Translations under genes and position numbers: made by a program
Origin: Anniella stebbinsi
Lineage: Eukaryota; Chordata; Lepidosauria; Squamata; Anniellidae
Assembly: GCA_029215795.1 (NCBI GenBank)
Contig: JARDYH010000001.1
Coordinates: 296,986,654-297,050,653, forward strand
Length of the DNA: 64,000 nt
Direction: 5' to 3'
The notes under the pieces: generated by a model
What the model saw: only the letters and a program-made list of their open reading frames with translations
What the model was told of the DNA's origin: nothing
Database searches by the model: none
Shown here: in pieces, positions 20,326 through 32,867 of the stretch
Position numbering within the stretch: the first letter of the stretch is position 1
Layout: every line of letters begins with the position of its first letter

Positions 20326-22916
20326 CACAACCCAGCATCAATACTTTTCAAGACATAGGGAAGATACCAAAGCTTTAACTACATAAAAGATGAGCGCTTT
20401 TCTGCTAAGAAAGGGCCGGGGGGGGGGGGGGGTGTAAATGAAGGTATTCAGGGAGCAGCATCACAGCAGCAAATGTCTCCCCCTCCATATATATGTGTAG
20501 GAGCCCCATAAGTACAGAAGAATATATACATTATAATAATTCTGTATAGGGAGGGGAAGGAACCTGCTAACATGGTTCATCACAGTGTTCATTTAAACAC
20601 CTTTTCACAGGCTAGGTATTGGGTTGTCCAATAAATCCCATTGGTTGATTGCACATTCACAGTCAAACTTGGCTGCAAATTTGCATTGGTGTACATAGAG
20701 CATAAATGCTACACTGAAATCTAAAGATATAATCGGCCATTAATCACATCTTTCAGCTAATATAGCATGAATTCATAAAAATATCCCCAATATCTTAGGT
20801 AAGGTGTTTATTAGTGTACTTGAAAATTCACTAATTTAAAAAAATTTTAAAAGTTCAAAAGATTTAAAATGACTTTCTTTCCTTGTTTCTTATTTTTTTA
20901 TCCATATAAGCTTATATTCCGATGAGTTGTTATTTATATCCACATTTCTTGGAACAGGAGTTCTAGCCTTGTCTTTGTTTTTCGTGAAGAGGAATTCCAG
21001 AGAACCCACCAAATGCCTCTACTCAGCTTGACCCAACAAGCCAGCTCCCCGAAACCTGGCCCAGGGAGAGAAGGTCATTAATTGCCCAAATTCACTAATT
21101 CACTATCTTGGTACCACTACTCTGCTGCTAGCACTGGGCTTGCACCTTGCAAGTAGCAAACAACAACAACCAACCAACCACCATTTTCCCACCGACCTCT
21201 TTTCCACTTAGCACAGCCATGGAGTGCACAGGATAATTAAGTCAATTTCGTAAATCATGTCCACTGGACCATATCTATTCCTAGGACTTACTGATTTCAA
21301 TCTCTAACTTGCTGTTAGAGGGAATAAAGGACACAGTGAATATGTAAAAACCACAGTTTCAAAGTCAATACAAAGCTGCAGGAACAGAATTCATAACTGA
21401 CGTTTATAATGCAAGTTCACTTTCACAAAACGGTAAAAAGCACAGTGCCTCTGTTAAGAGAAAACCATAAAACACTGCTAGTGCACACTACGTTTTCCAT
21501 TTACACTAAATAAATAATGTTCATTCTCATCCTAGGATAGCATACCTTTGTAGGTTATAAAAGTCAATTACAATCTGTAGATAAAACACTCCAAGGCTGC
21601 AATCCTATAAACATATACCTGGGAGTAAGTCCTACTGAACTCAGTGGAAATAACTTCAGAGTAAATATGCATACACATATGAACTCAGTGAAGCATACTT
21701 CTCAGTAAATACATGAGATGTTAGCCCTATGAAGAGTAGACCCATTGTATCTGCTGTTAGCCCTATGCAGAGTAGACCCATTGAAACTAATGGGACAATG
21801 GATCCAATCCATTGGATATAACCCTATGTCTAGTAGAACAAATATCACTGAAACTAGACAGCATATTTCATACTTTTTGTATGTAATATATGAAAAGTTG
21901 TTTTTGTACATTTGCTATTTCTTGCTGTATTAAGTGCTTGCCCGTTTTAACATAGCATTCTGCTTCCTGTAGCTCTTTAAAGCTTACAATAATACCATGA
22001 CACCTAAGATGAAAAGGAAGATTTATAACCCATCTCAGACATTGCTCCATCCACCCATTGCTTCTGATTAAGAAGCAGCATGGTGTTCTCATTTACGGCC
22101 TGCTTTCCCATTTGCAGGCTCCATAAATGTCAGCAACGTGAAAGAAAAAAGACATTCTGGAGTGAGAAAGCAAGATAAAACTTTACACCGTCATGAGTAA
22201 AAGCCTAACAGAACTACAGACAATAAGGGTTGAATTGTGCTGGTATCTATTCCTGATGATTAAGAACTATTAAACTTAACCATAGAGAAAGTTCAATACA
22301 CCATATGCCTCATGTATATATGAAATATAGCTAAGTGATGCAGTTATTCACTTTGATATTTTTTTACACCTGTACAAACTGAAAGATGCCTTTGTTAAAT
22401 TTAGGAAGTTTCCCCTTCTTTTTTTGGACTCATACTTATGTATTTATACCCATATGTTGTCTTTTTCTGAACTACTTTAACAAACACCCTTCAGAAAAAT
22501 GACACAATAACTTTACTACAATATAGTAAATGAAAGAGAACAATGAAAAATGCAATATAACATTCTGTCTTATCTATGTTATTATTTCATATATTTTGAC
22601 ATTTCATTTAAGGCATCTCATGCCTTGGTATTCTCCTCAAGAAACCTACCCCACCTCCTGTTTTATTTAAGAAACAAAGATGGCCACAACTGGTGATAGA
22701 TCATTATGCAAGATGACCTAATGCAGAATGTCTCAGATAAAAAAATGTAATTATGATTGAATATTCTGTACATTTAGATATCTACTTTTTGCTTATTAAA
22801 TAAAGTAAATGTAGTAAAAGTAGACTCTTATTGCATGATCCCTACCAAGCATGGTAGCGTTTGATATATGGAATGTTCAAAACACTTATAGTAATCCTGT
22901 AAGGGAGGTAAACCTT
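20326..22916. other. Unrecognised sequence with small repeats
   Basis: It contains a homopolymer G run (20418-20431) and copies of the GCAATCCTATA inverted-repeat family around 21593-21840, including two near-identical pieces (TTAGCCCTATG..GAGTAGACCCATTG at about 21722 and 21759). No gene was recognised. Confidence 0.4.
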
Positions 22917-22924
22917 GTTGTTAC

Positions 22925-22955
<31 letters not shown>

Positions 22956-23010
22956 TATTACACTTATATACCGCCCCATAGCCGAAGCACTCTCCATTAT
23001 GCAGGTGGGG
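22917..23010 (-). mobile_element. L2-clade LINE extreme 3' end
   Basis: An (ATT)n tract is followed by TTATATACCGCCCCATAGCCGAAG. This is the reverse complement of the 3' end seen at 14738 and 49355. Confidence 0.75.
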
Positions 23011-23224
23011 CATTATTTTCTGCAGCTGAAAATAGCACGTTGTCTAAAGTCAATTTTAAGATTCATGGCAGAAGCAAGATTTGAGCAACTGTCTTTCTGA
23101 TTGAGATCAAACTTTGTCTTTCCCCATTCTAACTTCTATGTTTCACTTTTTGAAGCTTGAATATGGCCAACTACACATTCTGGATCAAATTCTCAGATAA
23201 TCATACTATATTTTGCTACGAGGT

Positions 23225-23450
23225 AGCACTGCCATTTTTTATTATTTTATTCACTAGTTGGCTTATTGTAATGCATTATATATGGGGATGCCCTTGAAGA
23301 CAGTCGCAAAACCACAAAACACAGCACTAAAGCTGTCAACTAGGATTGGCTACCATGAGCACAATAAAAATTCTTTAAAGCCCTATGTCCATCTTGCATC
23401 AAAGGTATCTTGTAACACTAAAGACCATGCAGCTGGTTCTTTCTCAGGAT
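23225..23450 (+). mobile_element. Old L2-clade fragment (RT C-terminus)
   Basis: A decayed frame resembles AYCNALYMGMPLKTVAKPQNTALKL-type L2 C-terminal sequence (compare DFCNALYIGLPL...LQLVQN in younger copies). No tail is visible here. Confidence 0.5.
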
Positions 23451-24139
23451 TGTCTCAAGAAGAAGCCACTCAGGAACCCTCTTCTGCAGAGGCCTCTATG
23501 GATAAGGAAGGTGTTTATTCCCTAGATACCATATTTCCTCAATCACTTATTTTCATGAATGAATGTGTCCCTGCTGACATCTGTTGGTGCAAATGACTCC
23601 TACCCAGAAATTCCTTCAGGTCTTGCATTCCACCTTCACTATTACATAATCTCAGAGGCAGCAGCAGAGACATCAAGAAACCTACCATTATTGATGGACT
23701 ATATATGACATAATCTTCTCTAGGAAGGCAGAACCAAGACAACACACACCACTGCAGGAGTTTTTCATATTCTGTAAGCATCTGACAAATATGGGAGCAA
23801 AAGGCTAACCAATAGTGCCTCCATGCCAATCCCCAAACCCACCCTTATCTGAACTCCAGAACTACTCTACACAACAACATCTGATCGCTAGGCTTCTCTG
23901 TGGGCTCTGACCCAAGCAAAAGTGAAATATTTTGGGAAGTCGCCAGCTTAATGCACATCCAATAGGCCTGTGGATCCATGCCCAGAATGTCTTGTGAAGT
24001 TTTTAAGGTGGAGTTGACTGTGTAGGTAGCAGAAGTAGAGAATTCCTCACCTAGGGGCAACTGGTTTTTTAAAAGACAGTGGCGAAAACACTTCTGAAAA
24101 AGCCAAAATTTGTTTTTATGACTTTAGAAAACCATAACC

Positions 24140-24387
24140 AAGTCTCCAATGCACCATTCTTAAGCAAGGTACTAGACTGGCTCATGAACTCCAAGAATTC
24201 TTGGAGGAAACTGATTATTTGAAGACTTATTTCCAGTTTGCATTTGATTAATTTTAGTGTACTGTGCTTTTAACTAAAATACTATACTTTTTAACTAAGG
24301 TATTGTTCTTAAGAGTTTGATTACATATTTTGCAATTTTAGTTAAGTTGTAATCTGCTTTGTGAGGGTTTTACTCTAAAAAGTGGGC

Positions 24388-24418
<31 letters not shown>
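24140..24418 (+). mobile_element. Old L2-clade fragment, internally deleted
   Basis: The first ~100 bp resemble the RT region preceding motif A (QEFLEETDYF..FQ.. type). Most of the RT is then missing, and a 3' UTR follows with TGTAATCTGCTTTGTGAG and an (AAT)n tail at 24390-24418. Confidence 0.5.
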
Positions 24419-24892
24419 TTGTACTATGTATATTCAGTAAATGTGCAGGAAAATGGCAATTAAGAAGCCTCATAAAAGCCCACCATCTGATCATGTTTGC
24501 TGAATGTATAAGGCACAAAACTGGAATTGGGACACAAGAACTGCACCAGAATTGATGCCAGTTAGAGACTGTTGGTTTACAGGATTTAAAACTCCTTTGA
24601 AAACTACACACAGTTGTGAAAAATTTAAAAATGATCATAACTATTCTTAGTCAAATAGAGACACTTCTAGAAATTATCAGTATAAATACATGCAGGTAAA
24701 ATTTCTGAACCATCAGTAAAGGAAGAAAATGTATATGCCGTGGGGTACATCGCTCACAATTATTTCATTTTCCTGCATACAGAAAAAGCACACACATATC
24801 AATGAATAAATATTACATGAATTTTAAAAAGCCAGAGAATGCTTGCTTTAGATGCTGATGCTCACTGACCTGTAAGTGATGCTCACTGACCT

Positions 24893-25262
24893 GGCCTTCT
24901 CCCGTATAATCCGCCCCACACACTCAGGTCCTCTGGGAAGAATTTAATTCAATCAGCCAGAACTAGGCTGACGAGTGTTACCCAGAGGACCTTCTCCTCT
25001 GCCGCTCCCAGACTGTGGAATGGCCTGGCAGAGAAGATTCGACAAATTAGAAATCTTCTTGAATTTAAGAGAGTTGTGAAGACTGATCTCTTCCGGCAGG
25101 CCTATCCAGTTGAATTTTAAGATGTTTTTAATAACGTATTTGTTTTTATTTGTTTTAATGTTTTATCTATTTTATGATTCTTGTATTTATATTTATTGTT
25201 GTCCCCCTCCTCGATTTGGATGGAGAGGTGGGTTAGAAATAAAATAAAATAAATAAATAAAA
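24893..25262 (+). mobile_element. L2-clade LINE 3' fragment
   Basis: It carries the C-terminal coding end (FSSAAPRLWNGLA-like, then FKRVVKTDLFRQAYPVEF) and a 3' UTR with CTCGATTTGGATGGAGAGGTGGG and an (AAATA)n tail. It is 5'-truncated at about 24893 and belongs to the 1207-2467 family. Confidence 0.85.
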
Positions 25263-26469
25263 ATAAGGACCAAGTCATCAAAATCAGGATGAGTTGGTCA
25301 TCAAATAAGGATGACTGCAAAATGTTCACTTCACAAATTCTTCACTCTTTTTTTGTATCGACATTATTAATTTCAGTTAACCAGTTATTATGCCATTTGA
25401 TTACAAGGACATTCTACAAATAGACTCTATATTTTTGCCAAATATCTTGTATGGCCACATTTAAAATCCATCCTATCTTGGAAAATGAAGCAAAGCAGTT
25501 CAAATCTTTCACACACATACACATGCAGCAACCCTATCCCCACTTCCACTACCACCCCAATTGCTGAGAAAAGCCCTTGCAACAAAAGAAGAGCCAAGAA
25601 TTACAGGTCCTGGGGTCCTGAAAAGTTTACCACGGATTTCTTCACTCGTTAATGTTTTTAAGTGTATGCCTAAAATGTAAAGTGTGCACATGACAAGTAG
25701 CTGTCTAAAAACACATATATCATACTGATAACTGGTACACAAGTCAGAATTTAGGCATTTAGAGTAGGGATGTGCACGCCCGAAAATATTGTATTGTATT
25801 GTAACCGGAATTTTGGACCAAAAAATTATTGTCTCTGATAATATCGTAGGTTAATCGTATCATATCATAGTTCTGATAATTACTGGAAATACGATATTTA
25901 TATCGTTTCTACATTTTGCCCTATAGAGTCTAAAGTTGATTTTTGAGTCAGAAAGGCCTAAAACTTCTTAATTTTCCAAATTACAGGTTTGAAACTTGGT
26001 CACAGTGCAGACTGGGTGTTGCTTGTCTTCTGTGCCAAATTTTAGAACTATCTGTGCAAACGTTACTCAGAAGTAAGCTTTCAAAATCCACTTTTTCAGG
26101 TGGCTGAAATGTGGTCCTTTTTCAAGAGACGTCCATTACAGATGGGCATCTCACAGATGGCCTTGAGGGGACTCAGCAGTGCCCAATTTCAGACGCACAG
26201 CTGCAGGTGTTACTCGGATGTAAGCTCTCAACATGCACTGTTTCAGGTAATCATGCTGCTGCTAAGTGCTATAATAACTCCCCATTTTTGAAGATCTAGT
26301 CCTTAAAGTTGGCGACCTTACCGAAGGGCTGTAGGGAGTGGACTCATGGCAGCACTCCACAATGAGAGCATACGTCAGTTTGACATAGCTTCTCTCGATG
26401 TTGGTATTGAAGCCAAAAACGCACATGCACATCAACCCACCAAGGCGGGCCAGGTAGGCACAGTGGCTC

Positions 26470-28250
26470 AAAAAAGGCAATGCGTGAGATGCTTCTGCAT
26501 CCCCTCAGTAATGGAGGCTAGGAGAGGAAGACAATCCCCGTGCACAGATGGCAGGCAGGCTGATGCAGGCAGGCAGTTATTTTTGGCAGAGGTGGGCACA
26601 GAGGCAGGGAGCCAGTTGGATCTGTCCCCGATCATTGAAAGCGAAGCTAGTCCATCCCTAAACCTTGTGCTGGGTCGACTGCACATCTGGCAGAAAACGT
26701 CTGGTCAGCTAAGCTTCTGAAGCCCCAAGGAAGACATGCTGCTCCACCTGAAGTAGGTGAAGTCAATGAGGTGACTGGTTTCCAGGAATCCAGAAACTTG
26801 CCCATCTCTATCTGGAGATGCACCTGGCTGAGGAGGACCCATCCCTAAATCATAAAAGGAATAATGAGGGGAGAGGATTGTGCAGGGGGGAGACAGTTGA
26901 ATGTGGAAGGATGTTTCTCAAAAGTGGGAATTTCACGGCCTTTCTTGAAGAGCCAGCCTTAACCAGGCAGGGCCTCATTGGGGCAGGAGATACCCCGGAA
27001 GCGAGGAAACCTGGATGATCCCACAAGCAGCACTGAACAGACAGTGAGGAAGTACGCTCTGCAAAGAAATTCCTTTGCCTGGCACAGTGGACCCACTCCA
27101 CTGAACTGAACGGACTGGGAGGAACTATGCTGCTCTTAGCAGTAGCATAACTGCTGGCTTATCTCAAGATTAGGCCATGCATGTCTAAGTATAAAGGAAA
27201 GGGACATGGGGGGGGGGGGGGGTAGTGGAATAGCACGGGCATTCTTTTTCAGCCAGCTGTAGCCTAGCAGGGCCTCATTGGGGCAGGAGATACCCCTGCA
27301 GCGCGCCAACCTGGAGGATCCTAGCAGAAGCATATCATATGCAGCTTTGACAACTGCGAATGCCATCAAAACAACCCTCATGCACCGCCTTGACCTCATC
27401 GTGCTTCAAATGACCCAGTCTGCCCGCCATCCCCGTGCAAGCAGGTTGGCAGTTCTTCATGCCAGAGCTGCACACATTGGCTGGAGCAGTGGCAAAAAAA
27501 AAAAAAAAAAAAGGCAAGGTGTGAGGGATGCTTTTGCAATCCCTTACCAATGCAGCTACACTTGAAATAGGTGAAGTTAACGAGGTCCCTGGTTCCCAGG
27601 AATCCAGAAACTCACCTATCTGTATCTGGAGCAGAGGGGAAAGTCATGTTCTGGGCAGAGGTGGGCACACTGGATGGAGCAGAGGGAAATAAAGAAGTCA
27701 CATTCTGGACAGAGGTGGGCACATTGGATGGAGCAGAGGGAAATAAAGAAGTCACATTCTGGGCAGAGGTGGGCACATTGGATGGAGCAGAGGGAAATAA
27801 AGAAGTCACATTCTGGGTAGAGGTGGGCACATTGGATGGAACAGTGTCTCAAAAAAAAGAAAAGAAAATGCATGAGGGATGCTTCTGCAGTCCCTCACTA
27901 ATGGAGTCCACGAGGCATTTGAAACTTTGAAATGAAAAGCAGACCCCCGGAAGTTACCTGCCACTACAAAACCAGGGACGTATTGACGGAAAATAATAAT
28001 ACAGGAATCTCTCAAGGCACTGTCACTGGAATGCATACATACACTGACTGCAGTCCCGTACTACAGCAGTCCACACTGGGCACATTGGCTGGAGCAGTGT
28101 CTTTAAAAAAGAAATAAAATGTGTGAGGGATGCTTTTGCTTTGCAGTCCCTCACTAAAGCAGTCCAGACTGGAAACACTGGATGGAGCAGTGGCAAAAAA
28201 AATAAAGGCAAGGTGTGAGGGATGCTGCTTAAATCCCTCACCAATGCTGC
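26470..28250. repeat. Dispersed ~80-bp hairpin modules inside the hAT element
   Basis: A composite unit occurs about five times (near 26460-26515, 27475-27550, 27825-27905, 28080-28165 and 28175-28245). It consists of GGAGCAGTG, an A-rich stretch, and an inverted pair GTGAGGGATGC...TCCCTCAC. The last copies are closely spaced and the first is isolated. Confidence 0.65.
27645..27847. repeat. 54-bp tandem repeat, about 3.8 copies
   Basis: Units such as TTCTGGGCAGAGGTGGGCAC followed by GGATGGAGCAGAGGGAAATA repeat with a constant 54-bp period (aligned positions 27651, 27705, 27759 and 27813) and very few differences. The period is a multiple of three, so it gives open frames on both strands; this is a repeat effect, not a gene. 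Confidence 0.9.
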
Positions 28251-29347
28251 TACACCGGAATTAGGTGAAGCCAATGAGTTGCCTGGTTCCACAACATCCC
28301 AATTAACAGGGAATCCGGGTTCGATTCCAGAGGGGTAGCCTAAGAATACATCTTGCAGGAAGCGGCTTGACAGGCCAGGCTAGCACCAAGGAAGATGTAC
28401 ACTTGATTTCACTTGGGGAAAGACAGCCACCCCAGAACTGCCCCCAGCAACAGCATCTCTCCTAGACCCAGAGCCACCTCGCCCAAGGTGCGCCTTAGAG
28501 CAGCGTTTCATACTGCTGCAAAGTGATTGAAGTTATTTATAATAATTACAATGTATGCTTTGCCCAGTTTGTGACTTTGTGTGTTGCTTTGACCACACAT
28601 ATTGTGGAGTAAGTTATATCCTGTGTAGCAGGCTACAGGACACACCAGCACACTCACAGTCAATCAAGAAAACACACACAGAGGGAGAGAGAGGGGGGGA
28701 GAAATATATATTTTTTAAATAGTTTTTTGGTGTTTTTTTTAAGAAAGTTAAAGAGGGGAGGGGACAACAATACACTCACTCAGTCAGAGTACCCCCACTC
28801 ACGCTAACCTAACCCTTCAATCAAACCAACCAGAAAATGTAACAGCCAAACGAACCTGAGACACAGAAGGGAACAGAAAGATGCAAGACTAGAATGAATC
28901 TCCAACAATTCGCCACCAAATCAATCTAGCAGTAAGTAACTATAAGACCCAGGACAGAGCTCCAACAAAATCCACCCTTCTCCCTCAACGCCTAACTCCC
29001 ACAGAGCTGGAACACCAAGTGTGGGGGTTTTATGCGGGGATATCCTTAGCCCTCCTCCAACATTGTGATTGGAGCCTGCTGGAATCCTTGCTGCTCAACT
29101 GGTCACTGAATCTGTCAGTCTCAGCAAACACACCCCACCTTCTAGCTCCGTCCATGTGGCCCCAAATGAAAAACAGCCTTCCGATAATAAGATAAAATTC
29201 CGATAATTATCAGATGATTTTTATCGTCTCCGATAATTATCGTAGGATGTTGTATCATATCGTTATCGTTAATCAGATGTCCAATAAAGACCATATCGTA
29301 TCATTATCGGACTTTTTAACGATACGATACACATCCCTAATTTAGAG

Positions 29348-30320
29348 ACTATACACTTCTATCCCAATTTGGTAGCTCCTTACGCATACAGACATTCTTG
29401 CATCAGCAAAGTTTCCCCACGTAATTCAATATCGGGGGAAATTCCATCATGAGGGATGGGAATAGTCTGGGGCGAGAAGCTTCATAAAATGAAACAAGGA
29501 AGATTTGCTTGCGTGGAATCACCCTGTAACACATGAGCTTTCAATCAAGGAGTAATTCTGAAGGGCCAAACATAATCATAGCCTTAAGGAGACAAAAATC
29601 TCCTTAATTAGTAATATTAGGTTACTAATATTTTATTAATGCAGGACAATGTTGGGTTAGTCAGCTGACAAACTAATATGAAATGTCTGTAGTCAACAGA
29701 AAAATCCACACATACACAAATATTCAATTAATTTACTCTTAACAGATGTTTATAAATAAAATGACTTTCTGGATCACTTCATTTTAATAAACATTGTGAT
29801 TGTGCAGCAGTCCAGATGGCTCTGTTTTGATGTTCTGCATGTTTGTGAGCAATAATTTACAAGGGTCTGCAAATGTTCAATCGTTATAATTTTTTGCTAC
29901 ACAGCAACAAGTTTCCCCGATTTTTCTCTCTCACTATAATGATTAATATTTTGTAAATTATACACTACATCTGGCTTCTATTTTCTAGAGCAGAGATAGG
30001 GATCCTGTGTCACTCCAGATGTTGGTGGGCCACAACTACCATCATCCCTGACCATTCGCTATGCTGGCTGGGGCTGATGGGATTTGAAATCCAACAACAT
30101 CTAGAGTGCCACAAGTTCTCCACCCCAGTTCTAAAAAATATATTTTAAAGGCACACTCCTATGCATGTTCAGACAGAAGGCCTACAACTCCCAGCATGGC
30201 TGGCTGGGGCATGCCAGGAGTTATAAGCTTGCACCCTACAGTATCAATTTCCACCCTATTTTACTGTTGTTGTGTACATACAGTAAGCAGCAGAGCACTG
30301 AAAGGTGTTTTTTATGTATT
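29348..30320. other. Unrecognised sequence plus palindromic repeats
   Basis: A CTACAACTCC-type palindromic repeat lies at 29990-30125 and a related CCTACAACTCCCAGCATGGC hairpin at 30150-30230. The remainder is AT-rich with no gene. Confidence 0.45.
29990..30125. repeat. Palindromic short interspersed element (CTACAACTCC family)
   Basis: Inverted halves flank CATCCCTGACCATTCGCTATGC / TGGCTGGGGCTGATGGGATT. It is the same family as 130-275. Confidence 0.6.
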
Positions 30321-30323
30321 TAT

Positions 30324-30660
30324 TTACTTACTTATTTATTTAAAATATGCATATACCACTTCTCTTAGCACATGGCATTTACGGCTATTGGGAAGTATAG
30401 AAATGCAATAAATAAATAAAATAAATATGCAAAAAAAATATAAAAGTAAAGCAAAATAAAATGATAAAGAATACAGACACTACATCAAAATAAATTCAGG
30501 AGCAAAATAAAGAAGAAGAAAAAAAGAATTCAAAGCCACCCAAACTAGCACTCTTAAATTCTGTAAAGAGCTCATTCCAGAGCTTTTCAAGATAACCACA
30601 GTGAAGGTCCTGCTCTGTATAAACATCTCCATTTTAAAATTACTGGAATTTTTCTTTAGC
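30324..30660 (-). mobile_element. Old LINE 3' end (L2-like), degraded
   Basis: A (TTTA)n-rich start is followed by ATATGCATATACCACTTCTCTTA. Further on, a stretch reads on the minus strand like the L2 C-terminal end (ELFTEFKSASL-type). It is heavily decayed, and family placement is tentative. Confidence 0.4.
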
Positions 30661-31079
30661 CTAACTAAAAATATAAGGTGGGTAAAAATTCAACAGACTG
30701 AGACTGTAATCCAGTGTATACTTACATGGGACTAACTGCCAGTGAACTCAATAGGGCTTTACTTCTGAGGAAACATGCATAGGATTGCACTGAAAGTATA
30801 AAAATAGATGAGACCTGGAAAATTCCTTCTTTGACAGAATTGCTATCAAACAGCATTGATTTATGAATTTAAAGAAAGTCCTTTTGACTCGATTTTTTTC
30901 ACTGCAATATTCACATTTCTAATTTTCTCCTGCATGGCTCCAACGGGTCCACTACACTTTTTCATATTTAGTAAAGTTTTAAAAAGTGACCTCATGCAAG
31001 CAGTAGAGATAGCTGAATACACTGGGAACCTAATGTAAAATATACCAACTACAAACCTATCTGGACAGAGAAAGTCTTG

Positions 31080-31735
31080 CAATAGTTCTTTATGCTCTGA
31101 TAATCTCCCATTTGGATTTCTGTGATGTCTTATACATGGGGGTACTTTTGAAAACAGTCTGGGAACATCAGCTAGTCCAAAACAGGGTGGTAAGATTGTT
31201 AATGGGAAACTGGCCAATACAATCACATTATGCCAGTACTTTACCATCTGAACTACCAGGCAGTCCATTTTCTGGCCTAATTCAACGTGTTGGTTTTAGA
31301 CGTAAAAGCTTTAAGGCTTAGAGTCAGGTAATCTGAAGGAACATCTTCTCCAACATTTACCTACCCGGCCTCATCATCTCAGGCTCTGTCAAATGATGTA
31401 GCTACAAGAAGAGACAGCCTTTACAAAGGGGTCACCCCACTTGTTGATTGTCCCCTGCAGAAAGATTCTCCTGGCACCTACATTATGGTATTTTGGTACC
31501 AGATATTTTTCCACACATTTTAGGTGGTTTAGTGCTTTTATATCTTCACAGTGCTTTATTCCTGATGCTGGTTTAACTGCTGGTGGTTTTATCCTGTTTT
31601 TACCTACTATGTTTTATTGTCATTGCTTTATTGTTGCATGCTATGTTTTCATTCATACATGATCCACAGGACTTTGGTTATTGGGAGTTTAAAAATGTAA
31701 TAACTGAATAAATATAAGTAAATACATAAATAAAA
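31080..31735 (+). mobile_element. Old L2-clade LINE 3' part
   Basis: The frame SHLDFCDVLYMGVLLKTV followed by HQLVQNRVVRLLMG matches the L2 C-terminal pattern (DFCNALY..LPL...LQLVQN.AARL). It ends in GGGAGTTTAAAAATGTAATAA and an A/T-rich tail near 31730. Several frame breaks are present. Confidence 0.65.
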
Positions 31736-31777
31736 ACATAATAGAGTTAACTCAGAGTTAACTGAATTATCTGAGAC

Positions 31778-32105
31778 CCCCTCTACAAGAATTCGTTTTG
31801 ACGCCTGGTTCTCCGATTATGCGCATCTTCTCGGAAGCGCTTTATGGTTAAATGACTGTACACAGGAGGTAATTGAGTGCACAACTGGTGGCCTTACTGG
31901 TTGTTTGAAATGCGGAGAATCGTAGTTAATGCGGAGAATCGCTTGTTCACATAGTCAAAATCTTGTTCACATAGTCAAAATGCGCTTTAACGGCCCACAG
32001 CAAAATAAAACTCGCTATTTAACGCGCATTCGATAATGTGCATAATCGGATAGATAGATAACGCGCCTCAACTCCCGATTTGTACAACGCTCATGTAGAG
32101 GTAAA
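31778..32105. mobile_element. Candidate DNA element with CCTCTACA ends
   Basis: CCCTCTACAAGAATTCGTTTT on the left loosely mirrors CAACGCTCATGTAGAGGT on the right. It is CpG-richer than its surroundings. Inside are two back-to-back short duplications: ATGCGGAGAATCG twice (about 31911 and 31930) and CTTGTTCACATAGTCAAAAT twice (about 31943 and 31963). No exact target duplication was found. Confidence 0.35.
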
Positions 32106-32304
32106 AATTTTAATGAGACTTGAAAGAGCTTTAAACCTCTGGTGTAGAGGCAGCCTGAAACTCAGAACATGGCTGACAAAATGCGGTGAAAACCTATGCT
32201 ATTATTTTTAGATGTATGCAACCATCAAACCTACTGTGGAAAGTTTCCTACCATTATTTTATTTAATATTAGAAAAAAATGATATGGCATAGTCCAAATA
32301 ACTT

Positions 32305-32400
32305 GGCTCCAATTCTAAACACATTTACTTGGTAGTAAGTCCCACTGAGCACAGAAGAACCAACTTCTAAGTAAACATCAAAAAAACTGGACTGCATATC
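32305..32400. repeat. GCAATCCTATA-family short repeat, decayed
   Basis: TTACTTGGTAGTAAGTCCCACTG matches the core of the family seen at 5747-5828. The end sequences have diverged. A further decayed copy lies at 32670-32760. Confidence 0.45.
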
Positions 32401-32867
32401 AATTGTTAATAGTATTGACAAGATGTCTGAAATTGTTTTTAATTTTCGGTAGGGTGAATTTGCCAATGCAATTCAAATGAACCACCTGTTTTCATTAAAT
32501 CTATGATGATCATATTCTGGATTTATCAAGTAAATTATTCTAAGTACATCAGGCCATAAATATGGAGAAGTGCTATATAATATCTGGAATGCAATCAGGC
32601 TTCTTAATTTGATGTCATGCAAGTTCTCTTTGTATGGCAGATAATTACTAATAAAAGTGTGTTTTAATTGCACATTATTAAGAATATGCACATTTACTTG
32701 AAAGTAAATCCTACTGAACTAAATGAGACTTACTTTTCATTAAACATGCACAGGTTTGATCAGTGAGAACAAAATATCCAGTATATATATGCTGGATCAA
32801 ATCAGCAATTATTATAAGGAGGAGCTGGCATCCTGAAATACTATTTTCTCTCTGGGTACAATTTCAT

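Larger units (their letters stand above)
25765..29339. mobile_element. Large non-autonomous hAT-type transposon (AT-rich ends)
   Basis: The left end is TAGGGATGTGCACGCCCG and the right end is ATACGATACACATCCCTA. Both are flanked by a perfect 8-bp duplication, ATTTAGAG (25757-25764 and 29340-29347), the hAT signature. The first ~150 and last ~160 bp are dense in GATAATTATC, ATCGTAT and CCGATAAT motifs, possible transposase-binding subterminal repeats. The ~3.2-kb interior has no recognisable transposase (no hAT dimerisation region seen). It is made of tandem and higher-order repeats, including a 54-bp array and hairpin modules listed separately. It shares terminal bases with the unrelated GC-rich element at 56177-58220. 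Confidence 0.85.

Noticed and set aside
27645..27847. CRISPR-like regular repeat
   Set aside because: Units are contiguous with no unique spacers, and the genome is vertebrate.
27571..27930. 119-codon frame with an internal repeat, and its antisense partners
   Set aside because: It is caused by the 54-bp tandem array, whose period is a multiple of three; all phases on both strands stay open.
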